This document shows, piece after piece, positions 1 to 10,429 of a stretch of 64,000 bases of DNA; the stretch's first letter is position 1, and the number at the start of each line of letters is the position of its first letter. The notes under the pieces are model-generated. The model did no database searches. It was not told the origin of the DNA and saw only the letters and a program-made list of their open reading frames with translations. The DNA comes from Prunella strophiata (Eukaryota > Chordata > Aves > Passeriformes > Prunellidae). The stretch spans positions 3,614,687 to 3,678,686 of the forward strand of contig JAZBQD010000027.1 in assembly GCA_036583965.1 (NCBI GenBank). The letters are read 5' to 3'. Made by a program: the position numbers and the translations under genes.

Positions 1-195
1 GCAAGGAGCACATTTAGCTGTCTGCAAATTCCAGAGTTGTTTTCAGTAGAAGTGCAAGGTTGTGCTACCAAAGGAGAACATGAGCCAAAGATGTTCTATT
101 ATCCATATCCTATTAAAGGTCAGCCAGAGCTCTTACCTCAGTGCTATAATGTGACCAGAAACTTAATTGAAAATATACGAAAAGGTTATTAACGA
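1..195 (+). CDS. possible C-terminal exon of an unrecognised protein (partial)
   Basis: Frame 1 is open from the first base of the window through 64 codons and ends in TAA at 193-195. It has no ATG early enough to be a start, so if real it continues to the left or begins at a splice acceptor. Candidate AG acceptors follow the short T-rich run at about 38-46. The peptide has a protein-like composition (two closely spaced Cys, several Tyr and Pro, an N-glycosylation-type NVT, and a basic C-terminus ending IRKGY), unlike the low-complexity frames elsewhere. I do not recognise the family and assign no function. No AATAAA or ATTAAA is seen in the next 200 bases. A 64-codon open run is not rare by chance when six frames are considered, so this is a tentative call resting on composition and edge position. 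Confidence 0.3.
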
Positions 196-3100
196 AGAGA
201 TGAAACCGTAGTAAATTTAATATAGCCCACAGAAGGACTCTTGCTAGAAAGAGAAGGTTACATAGATAGATAGATAGGCCTTTAATTAAGGTGTATTGCT
301 GGGTTAAGTGTAAATTTTCCTAAGCAAAAATGAGGATAGAAAACTAGTAATTGCTTCCAATTTATATTATAAAAATCAGTCATATTCATTTTAGTTCCTA
401 TGACAGCCTTACTTAATTCTAAGCTTCATTCACTTAATTGGAAGGGAGAATTCTTTGAGTAAAACATAAGGAATTGAGGAAAAAGGACAGGCAGATTGCA
501 AGAACTGAATGAACAGCACTTTAAATGAAATTATTTAAGCCCCTCGTCCAAGATTCTCAGTAGATTCATATTTGCTGTTCTCAAGGGGATATTTATTATC
601 AAAGCTGAGTAGGAAAAGATTGGGAATTATATCAGAAAAAAAAAAAATCTCTAATGGTTTCTTGAAAATTGAATCTGAAGAACTCCCTCATTCTATTACT
701 GTCATAATTTTTCCATGTCTCAAAGTTAGTGTAGAGTAGAAATTCAAATATTTCTCTCACTGACACCTCTTGCAACTCTGGTGTCACACAAACACAAAGG
801 TTCACAAAGGTGCACAGGAACCACATTTACCTCAACCAAATTCTCACTTTGTTCACAACAGGCTTACAGGGAGGAGTACATTCAAGGAGGGCTTTGTTGT
901 GAGTGTTCACACAACTCTCCTGGCATAAATCAGGTCTCAGGGGAAAAAAAATAAACCTTCCTGAAGTGGTGAGTCTTTGTGGGTTTGGGAGTCAACCGAT
1001 GGTGATTAGGAAACAATCCGTGGTGGCTGAGGTGGCAGATAAGAAGCAGAGATGTGAAGAGCTGACATTTAAAAGTAATAGTCCTGGAGAATACCGGTGA
1101 TTCACAAGAGCAGATATCAGAATCACTTGATGACTACTGTTGAATAATAAGTCTGCATCCCTTTCGAAGATACACAAAAATCAAATCGTTGCCCTAATGA
1201 AGTTGCCTTATGAGAGGGGCTTTGGTTCTTCAGGGTGAATATTCACAGAGCTTCATGATGTGTAACTGCTCGCTCTCCTTCCCCTGACAGAGCCCAGCAC
1301 AGGATGAGCTATGGATGTAAATTCTCCACATTCTCTGTTCCTGGACAGGAGATAGAATTCTGTAATTAGAATCAGCCAAGGTGCACAGAATATTAGTCCC
1401 TCCATACATAAATGAAAACCAATGCATCATGGATCCATTTGTGGTGAGGGCAGTGGGTTCTGCCACAGGAAAATGCATCAGCAGCACCATTCCCAAGACT
1501 TTTCGGGATCCATTTAAGCAACAACTTGATCCATAGCAGAAAGTGAGGAAAGCTGAGGCAAAGAAGGTACTAAATCTCTCCCTGTCAGAAGTCATATGAT
1601 GTTAGAGAAGTTACTCAATGGATGGTTTTGATCTACATCTCTGGTTTCTGGAGGGAGGTGACAAGGGACACTGCTCCATCAGTTCAAATAAGAGGAGGTT
1701 AAAATGTCCAGATGCCAATCATTCAGAAATATAAAATAATCATGCTACCAAAAAATTAACACTTTCTGTTTTCAAAGGGCTGAAGAAGCTTTGACTAATT
1801 AAACAGTAAGGTTAGAGTAATTGAAACTCAGATGTTAGGTTGCTAAGGGGAACAGAATAATAGACTGAATTCATTATCTTAGAGAATTCAAGACTGAAAC
1901 ACCAAAACATTCCTGTGTTTATGTGAAAGGAACGAGCTCTCAGTATGTCAAGAACATTGAAGGTAGCACCAATAAATTTTTATCTGTCAGCAGGAAGGGA
2001 AGATAGAGCTCCAGAACGCCCAGGGAGGATTAGGGAGAACAGTAGACAATTGACAGTGAAACACAGACAAAGCTGGGAACATAACCATAAAGTGCTTGAG
2101 GAAATCCCTAAATCCACTGGTATTAAAGCATTTACAGGGACTTTTCAATTTCATGGCAGCCTCACTATCAGAGAGTTCTGTCATTTCTGACAGTGGAAGC
2201 AGGCTCAGGTCTTCAAGTCAAAAAAGCTTTAGTGAGGTTTGAAGTTATTCCATGAAACGATTTCAGATGATTTCCCAAGATACAGCCAATAGCTACCAGT
2301 GAGCCTTAGTTGGGAATACAGAAGCAAGTTTTAAAAAGGTAAGATAGAGGATGAAACTGAAGCATTTCAGCTGCTGGGTAGGGAGCATACACTGTCAGGG
2401 TTCAGTGATGCCTTATCACAACAGCAAGGCTTTCCCCAACCTTTGCTTCTTCCTCTGAGCTACTTTTGCCAAAATCTATAATTACACCTAGTGCTGGATC
2501 ATTGAAATAACCTGAGTAAAAAAAAAAAAAACCAAAATAAAAAAAACAAAAACCAGGGGGTTGTCTGTTTATGTCCATGGTCTAATTGAAAGCACAGCTC
2601 CACACACAGCTGGACTGGCACCAAGAGGAGGCAGGAACCTGCAGCACAAGGGAAGAAATAAACTTTCAAGAGTAGAAGAATTTTGTTATAATGGCTTCAG
2701 TGCTTTGCTTTTGTTTCCAGCAGACATAAAATAATCTGCCTTCAGGAAAAGAGAAGTGAGATAACTTCCATTTTCCAAGGGGAAAATGAGCATCCAGGCA
2801 GTCACCACGAACCTGCTGAAATGCTGGGAGTTCACAGCCCACCTTCCCCTTCTCATTGAGACACACAGAGCAAGCACATTACTTTGGCACTAAAAATCAG
2901 TTCTGATAAACATTTGTTAAGAAATAAGCCCTAAAAAGAACTTCTCTGATATCTGAATAGAGTAAGATGTGAAAACCCAGCAAAAACTGAAGAAATATAA
3001 TGAAACTCCCTTTGCTGTCAGTAAGATCAGGGTCTAGATAAGCAAAAGAAGAAGGGAAAGGGGTTATTTCAGGGAAAAAATATCCATGGATCTTGCCCAG

Positions 3101-4800
3101 AGGGGAAGACCCAGCCACCCTTAACTGGAAGTACCCCCAGTCCCACCCTGTACCAGTTCCTCCAACAAACTCAGAGCTGTTGTTACACCACAGCTCTGTC
3201 AGGCAGTAGTTGTGACAGGACACAGCACGTGTAGGGAAATCCAGCTGTTAAGATGAACTCCTCACTGCATTTCCTGCACATGAGACCTCTCTCTCTTGAT
3301 CCTTTTGCCTGTTTGTCTGCTCTGACACAGCCACAAAGCTCTGGATCCCAAAGCTCAGCCAGGCCCAGAAGTTACTGCCTACCCAGCTGGTCCAGGCACC
3401 AATTCTCAGCATTCCTCACTCATCCCCTCTCCTGCCACTTCAGCATCTTTGTGCCTTTTCATTTGGATCTTTCTGTTTCTTTTTTAAACTTCTACATCTT
3501 CCCATGTGCAGAGTCTTCCCCAGCATGGTGGCACCTTCCCTGTCAGTGTTACAATAAGCTGGAAGGCAGGAGTGATTTACACACTCACCCCTGGGCTAAG
3601 AGATAACACCATGCAAATGGTCTGAGCTCCCATGGACAGAGCAGGAGAGCAGGAGCCTGAGCTCATCCTGCCCCTGACAGCCAGCTCAGCCTCAGGCCAG
3701 TTCCACAGCCTGATCCCAGCCCTGCTGAAGTCATCACAAAGGGCTGCAGGATGTAACAGCACAGGATGAGCTCCTGCACCTCTCCTCTGCTGTTGTCTCA
3801 AGGTGTCTCTAGAGTGAAAGCGTGTGAAGTGTTTTCAAAGATTTAAAGTACTACAGTTGTCATCCCACAATTCTTATTCATCCCTGATAATTTCTGCCTG
3901 TGGGAGTAGGCCCGTTGGCTCCACAGTCGTCATTATTTGTAATATTTCTTGTATTATTCACAACACATCTCCTTCTCTGACATACTTTTATTAATTTTAG
4001 AAGTGGAGCATTTTTAGCAGCAAGCTTTACATATTCAACAGATGCATGATATAATTAACCAAGAAATGTCGTAAGAAACACAAAGAAAATATTCTTCTCA
4101 TTATATTCAATATTTAATTGCTCACAGTTATTCTCAAGTCAAACCTTCTGCTGCTCAGAGAGAGTTGTCACAGATCACTTACATTGTTTCATGGGGGTTT
4201 TTTTAGTGAGCCTAAGAACTCCTTTTCTTAGTTTTAGACTTTTAATCTATCATAATGAAAAAGGAAAATCACACCCTAGGTAAGGCTGTGGCATTAGTAC
4301 TTTATCCCCACTTTTGCAAATACCCTATAGGGACTTTTTTTACTGCATCAAACAAAGGTTTGCAAGTCTTGTCCCATATTGAATCTACCTGATGGAAATT
4401 TCACCAGCCCCATAATGATGTCAGGGTTTGCATCCTCAAAGAAAAGTAAAGTAGATCTAGAACAGATAAGGGTTTGGGTTTGGCCAAGTTTGCCAAAGTT
4501 TAATTTTCTGACTGAGTGGCCCAATTTTTTCCCTTCATTAGCCTAAAAGTTGGAATTGCTCCTTCTCTCCTCTGCCATCCATTCTGTGCTGTTGTTACTA
4601 CAGAATGAAGCAAATATTTTTTCCTCTAGGAAAGAGACTTACAGGACAGAGATTCCCATGGTGGTCTGTAGAGTAGTTGTCTCCCCTTTTTCTATTCCAA
4701 AAGGAGTGGTAATGAGCCAAAAATCTGCTACAAATGCCACCTATAAAGAGACAAAAAAGTTGCTAAGACACTCTGAGTATATGGGCAGCCTGGAACAAGG
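196..4800. other. gene-free stretch, no recognisable elements beyond simple tracts
   Basis: No open frame here has recognisable protein content. The longest, about 120 codons on the minus strand at 1230-1595, has no domain I can name. The stretch contains a short TAGA run at 263-277, a 12-A run at 636-647, an A-rich tract at 2518-2553 and scattered pyrimidine-rich patches near 3400-3500. If 1-195 is a terminal exon, the first part could be its 3' untranslated region, but no obvious polyadenylation signal supports that. It is otherwise intergenic or intronic in character. Confidence 0.6.
2518..2553 (+). repeat. A-rich tract
   Basis: A run of 14 A is followed by A-rich sequence broken by C and T up to about 2553. 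No retroelement body is recognisable immediately upstream, so it is best called a simple A-rich tract rather than a retroposon tail. Confidence 0.7.
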
Positions 4801-4825
4801 TTAAGTGAACCACTGCTGGCACCCA

Positions 4826-4858
4826 TGGAATCATGGAATCTGTGATCCTATGGACCTG
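4826..4858 (-). repeat. possible degenerate CR1 3'-tail repeat
   Basis: The segment contains ATGGAATCATGGAATC followed by TGTGATCCTATGG. This resembles the reverse complement of the ATTCTATG-type octamer tail that ends avian CR1 elements. No CR1 body follows downstream, so the identification is weak. It could be a very short 5'-truncated copy or a coincidence. Confidence 0.25.
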
Positions 4859-4869
4859 TGGTCCTTGGC

Positions 4870-7860
4870 ACATGGCAGTGAAACAGTGCTAGCTTTATCT
4901 TACCTAACTTCAGCCATCTAACATCAATGAACTGCCCTCTCCAGGTTCTCTACATGTTTTGCTGAGTATTAGGAAGTGGTATTAGGAAGCAACTTCAAAG
5001 GACAGCTCATTTCAGCCCAGCAGAACAAAGTGAGGGGGGTGAGTCAGCTCTTGGTCCCCTCTGCCAAGAGCTCAGGACTTGGGTGCCTTGTTGAGGCTGA
5101 ATGCTTAACTTCACATGGCTTGAGCTGGGTGAAGTGAACCACACTCAGATTTGTATTCAGCATCAAATCCTGCTGCTTCCCACAACCTGAATTATTTTAG
5201 TCATCAGGTGCCTTACTCACTGCCTTTTGCTGTTTTGTTCAAGGAGCATTTATGGAGTAAAAAGCCTTTCCTAGAAATGAAAAGGAGAACACTCCTTGTA
5301 TTTCTTACTTTGCTGCTGGTAGTGCTCCCTGCAGGAGGGGGAGGTGTGGGTGTGGTGGGCTCTGTGTGTGTAAGAGGTGCCAGTGATGCAGCAGTCAGGG
5401 AAGAGGAGATATTTCCAAGAGCTTTCTGTTCATCCAGGCATCAGGAGAACCCAGAAAAGGGATGACTTGGCAGCCAGAGCTGTGCTGGTTGGTGCACCAG
5501 AATCAGCACTTTCTACAATGGAAGCAGATTTCCCAATCCTGGGGAATCTCGGCAGCTGCTGGGGGTGTCTGATTCCCTCCCAGACCACTGAAAATCTCCA
5601 TGTTGGATTTTAAAGATGCAGCTAATGGATATCCTGGTGACTCAACATGAGTCAGTCCAATTAAGAACTGAATCAGGCTCTCCAAATATTCCCATGAAGC
5701 TCTTCCTCTGAAGACTTCAAAGTGCATTACAGAGATTCAAAGTGCTAACGAGGATAATCCAATGATGATATCAATGCTGGCATGACACAGTGCCCATGTG
5801 ACCAGGGACAGGTCCATTTAGAGACACACTTACTGCACATTTTAGAAGCCACACAGAGATTTGGACTGGAATATAATAAAGATTGCATCTTGACAATCTT
5901 CTCTGTGGAATTCTGTAAACTGGTTGTAAAATTTTATTGAAAAAGCATTCTACTAACTGTGGTACTCTGGGGGCTTTCCTACAATAAATACCTGTCCTGC
6001 TCCATTCTGGATCATAAACTTAGCTTTACTGCTCAGCCAGATCTGTCATCTGAACCATAAGGCCCCAGTTCACAGCTTTCACAGAGGTTGTATCCATACT
6101 GCAGATCCAGAAGGAGAAAGGCACAGTTCAATCCATGATCTCCCAGGCTGTGTTAGAGCTGTGTGGCACTGTTAGAACCCTCCCTGACATGGCACTGGCC
6201 TGTCCCAGCTCTCCCACATGATGCCTTGGAATACATCAAAGTCCAAGAACTGTTCCCTGTAGACTGTCTGGATGAGGCCACCTGCTTGGGATGCAGGAAT
6301 GGGGGGAAAGAGCTGAATCATGGGGATGTGAGTCATGATACACTACTGTGTGTTTGGGTTATTTTTTTTTCTGGCCACAGCCACAGAGACCAGGGAATAA
6401 ACGGCCACTCTTCCTGAGGCACTGAACTGCTCTTCCTGAACAAGCTGCTCCCTGAAAAAGCCCTTTGGTGAGAGTGTGCAGGGAGAAAGCTGCTGGCTTT
6501 GGGCAGGGTTTGTCCCTTGCCGTGGCTGAGCTGGGGACGGCCGTCTCCCGGGCTGCCTTCCAGCTGGATTCGGCACCGACTCATTCACTGCAAAAAGCAG
6601 AAAAGGAAACAGGAAAAAACGATAGGAGGTTTCCATGGCTACTGCACTGTTTACTTTCTTCTGACTGTTATCACAAATTCTGCCACCAAACAAGCAACAG
6701 ATGTCGGAAATAACGTTTGGGTTTGGTGAGGGTTCGTTTCGGATACGCCACGGGGAAAGGTGCTGACCTGGAGCCCAAGGAAGTGGCACAAGCTCATCAG
6801 TGGGAAAAACATAAAGAAAGTACAGACATCCAGATTCTAAACACTGGGCTTGGAGCTCTTCCTCAGTGCTGTTTCCCAATTGCATTGAATTTCTAGATTT
6901 CATGTATTGTTTTTGTGATGGTTGTTGACAGTAAAAGGTCAGGAGTAACCTCACATCAGGTTTTCTGGAGAAATGGCAAAAAACTTTGATTTTAATATTC
7001 TAGAACAATGAAGAAAGAGCAGAAATCAAAGCCATGTAATCAGTTCCTGTTATCATTGATGCTGGAGTGCAGAACAGGTTATCCTGTATTCATTTATGAT
7101 GTATTCCAGAGCAACAGGTGGAAGTACAAGTAATGCTTCTTCTGTGTGCCTGGTCAGCTTATCATTATTATTCAGATAACAAAATACAGCTTAAGTGGAA
7201 AACATCTCAACAATTTTCATTAACCACTAACCAACCTTCTCCTTGCTTTCCTATGATTCTATCATCCTATTTCCCTATCTCAGATCCCCACCCTGGTCCA
7301 CTTTTTGGAGCAACACCTGGATCCCCCCCTTTGCTACAGAGATTTTTTCCTTCACTCCCCTCTTTCAGACAAGTTCATTTCTTTAATGTACTGGCAGCAT
7401 TTACTGAAAGGTTCTATAGAGAATTTAATAGCTCTGCCCAAATTTCCATCACACAGTATAAGGACTTTGCTAAACCACAGGCTCAGTGCTGTTGATTTGG
7501 TTTTCTTGTAAATCAGACTTCTTATTCACAGTATAATAGATCAAAATCCCCCAGAGAGTTTCCATAGATGTCTTTGCTGGCTAAACAGGCTGCACCAACC
7601 ATGAGCTACTCAACAGTTAATAATAAGCAGCTTCTTCCCCCAGCACTTGGTTTGAAAGGACTACGAGCTCTGAGTCATTGCACAGTTGATTTGAGCTTAA
7701 CCCTAATAGCTCTGTTATGTCCTGGCTTACTCCTAAATCTTCTTGGAAGCAGGAGAGTGTCAACAATAAACTTGTAAGGTTTAACACTCTTAACACCAGG
7801 TAAACTGCTTTATCTCAATTTAAAATATCAGTAGTGTCCTTTCCACTACCTCACGGAGCT
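4870..7860. other. gene-free stretch
   Basis: Apart from the G-rich tract near 5.34 kb I see no supported feature. The longest frame is a minus-strand run at 6343-6954 of about 200 codons. It has no recognisable domain, and it lies in a locally GC-richer patch (about 6460-6600, a few CpGs) where long chance frames are expected. I see no repeat family I can name. Confidence 0.55.
5333..5360 (+). other. G-rich tract with quadruplex-forming pattern
   Basis: Closely spaced G-runs (GGAGGGGGAGG, then GTGGG and GTGGTGGG) sit just upstream of a short GT-repeat patch ending near 5372. Four or more G-runs within 28 bases fit a G-quadruplex motif with some two-G tetrads. It is in an otherwise unremarkable gene-free stretch. 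Confidence 0.4.
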
Positions 7861-7869
7861 GTAAAGTAA

Positions 7870-8147
7870 CGCCGGAGCAAAAGCATGTGCCTGCTGGTAT
7901 ATGCCCGAAGAGGTTCTGGGAATTAATTCTGCTTTGCAGAACTATTCCAGTTATTCATGTGACTCAGCGGCGGAGACCGGGATCTTCCTGCACTCCAGGG
8001 TGACGTGCTGATTCAGGCTGGTTCAGCAGCCCGGCAGAGGAGGCACCTTATCAAAAGAAAAGCCCTCTGTGGGACAGGCTCTCCCAGCAGCCGGGAAGGA
8101 AATTTCCGTTGTGCTCCCTGCGCTGCTCCGGTGGGGTGAGATTAGCG
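7870..8147. promoter_or_regulatory. CpG-enriched patch with a TGACTCAGC antioxidant-response/MARE-type site
   Basis: About 13 CpGs fall in 280 bases, against roughly one per 60-100 in the flanks. At 7960-7968 is TGACTCAGC, which matches the AP-1 core TGACTCA and the MARE/ARE pattern TGACnnnGC. A TGACG half-site follows at about 8001. No adjacent exon, TATA box or convincing splice donor is identified. A distal enhancer or a short alternative promoter are both possible, and base composition alone could also explain it. Confidence 0.3.
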
Positions 8148-8339
8148 AGTTATTATTAGAGCTGGATGGTTTTCTTTACTCTGGGTAAAAAGGGAATCAT
8201 TCTTTTCAACCAGTAAATGATTTCTGGGTACCACTGCTGTGATGTGTGTCCAGATGTGATCCCAGTGTCACAGGAGAGCAGTGCTCTGCACCTCTGCTTT
8301 CAGTCATACCTGAGGGGATCTCAGCCACACTCGGTATTC

Positions 8340-8412
8340 AAGTTTTATTTATAAAGTTTTTATAAGTTTTTAAAAGTGCCTCACAGTTTTTAAAATAAGT
8401 TTTATTTATAAA
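8340..8412. repeat. short AT-rich direct repeats
   Basis: The 16-base word AAGTTTTATTTATAAA occurs at 8340-8355 and exactly again at 8397-8412. Between them lie variants of AAGTTTTTATAAG. The arrangement suggests local slippage duplication rather than a transposon. Confidence 0.6.
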
Positions 8413-10060
8413 TGTTCTAGAAAGGATTAATACCTGGCTGACTCAAATTACACACAAGTCACAGAGGGAACAGTAAATGGCAAGTAATTTATCAGTACCC
8501 CCTAAACTTATTCAGCTTGGTGGGGAATGACTGATCAAGACATTCTGGATAGATTAACCCTTTATAAACCAATTGCAAATAGTCTCTGGGCCAACAGGCA
8601 TTCATCAGACCCATTATCTGATTGAATGCAGGCATCTGGGATGGGAGCCTGAGCATCTCAGCCAGTCAGTCCACACTCTCTGTGGGCAATACAGTCAAGG
8701 GAGTGAGCTGAGTCCTCCAAAAAAAGTAAACATCCAAATAGGTCTGTCAAGAAGCAGCCAAAATATTTTAACTGACCAGCCCAGGATCTCACAAAGCAGA
8801 CTGTGGCAGATCAAGACAATTCATATTTTCTAATTTCTGAGTTCTGAGTCCACCAGACCACAGCTGCCCTATAATCACATCATGATAGCTCTGCAGTCCT
8901 GCAGAGAAGCTGTGAATGCATTTAATCAAGGGTCTTAAATCTGCCAGCTCCAGAAAAACAGACTTCCTTCAATATTGTCCACAATCCTGTATTTTTGTAG
9001 GAGCAGCCAGTGTAGCCAGGCCAGCAACCACCCAAACCTTACAGAACCCAGGAGTACCTGGTGAGGAGCAGGGGTTACATCCCACACCTGTACTCTGGTT
9101 TCACAGTTCATCCTGACACAAATAACAATTACAAAGTGTTTTTGAAACGTGTTGTACCAATTGGAATACCAAAGTATTGCTTCCTGTACTCACTGTTCCT
9201 CCATAGCCTCCCTCCCCTGACCTTACATTGGATTTTCTCCTACAGGAGACATTATTTTCTGTCTGCTCTGCTGCTCACCTCTCCCACAACAAATGGTACA
9301 TGAAAAATATAGGGGAAGCAGTAGATTTAACCCCTCCAATGGATAAAGGAGTAAGTACAGCAACATGTGATACATAAATGAATTTTTAAAAATCCATGTG
9401 CTGACACAGGCTCTAGATGTGCCAATGGATTGGAGCAGAAGAAAAGATACTGTCAATAAAAGTGAAAACAGTGCTGTCCAAAATAGAAAAGGGGAAAAAA
9501 ATATCTAAAACTATCTCAGGATGTTTTTCTTTTTCACCCTGAAGACCTGGAAGGTTTCTTCAGGACCAGTCAGACTAATAGCTGCTAATGTAGGTACAGC
9601 CTCTTTTAATTGCCCCCAGTCCATAAAGCTGTAAATTCTTTCCAAAAACAGGACTTCAACATTTTTATCTACATGAGAAACTTAACCAGCAGGTACTCAG
9701 AGGCATAAATCCATGTGGTATTTGAAGGTTAAAAAACAGAGGAAATGTGCAGCCTGGGAAAACCAGGGACTTTCCATTCCCGGTGTAATGAAACGACAGA
9801 TTTAAAGTGCAGAGTGAGAAAAGTCACTGAAAGGAATTAGGCTTCAAGCTTCCTGAGACATACAGGCTTTGTTTTTCGAGGCTATTGATAAATCTATCAG
9901 TCTCCCGATTACTGTCCCCCTCGCCCCTTGGAAAACCCTGAAAAAGAGGAATTTGCTGCCTTAATTGGAAGGGAAAGGGTTCAGAGAATATCCACTGTAA
10001 GGTCCCTCTGAAGAAGGAAAGTCCCCGGAGGCAGAACAATAATTGGTTTTGACCTTCCGC
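8413..10060. other. gene-free stretch
   Basis: I see no gene, recognisable repeat family or RNA gene. The frames present are under about 90 codons and lack recognisable content. CpG is sparse until the island that begins at about 10.06 kb. Confidence 0.55.
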
Positions 10061-10063
10061 AGT

Positions 10064-10427
10064 TTAAGAGGCGTCGGTAAAGACGAGACTTAAACACGGC
10101 CTGACAACTGCGGGTTCCAATCAAACTCCGAGAGAGACGGAAATTGGATAAGCAAATTCCTGGTTTGTCCGTGACCCCGGTGCCGCTCTCCTTTCCCCCT
10201 GCAGCGTGACCCATCGGAATCCGCGCTGTGTGCCATCAGTCAGCGGCGGCCGGACCGGCCGGGCCGGGCTGTGCGGGGCCGGTTCCGAGCCACCATCCCG
10301 GGCTCGGACCCGGCACAAAGCCCGGCTCGGAGGAAGGAAGCCGGGTGATTTCATTGCTGTTTTCAGCACGGTGTCAATTCCCTCGCTCCGGCTTTGGAAG
10401 GACTCTCCACAGCAGCGCTAGGAGCCG
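10064..10427. promoter_or_regulatory. small CpG island
   Basis: Roughly 30 CpGs lie in about 365 bases, with the densest part at 10200-10345 and strongly GC-rich sequence there. This is the cleanest CpG island in the window. It contains the perfect palindrome GGCCGGACCGGCC (10248-10260, one-base spacer) and several GGGCCGGG/GCGGGGCC blocks that could bind Sp/KLF factors. In vertebrates such unmethylated islands usually mark promoters or CpG-rich enhancers. I cannot identify a linked exon: neither strand shows a convincing donor with a recognisable coding first exon, and overlapping frames (60-83 codons on both strands) look compositional. Direction of transcription, if any, is unknown. Confidence 0.55.
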
Positions 10428-10429
10428 CT

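Noticed and set aside
6343..6954. 203-codon minus-strand frame as a gene
   Set aside because: No recognisable domain, no promoter or splice context, and the overlapping + strand frames suggest a compositional effect.
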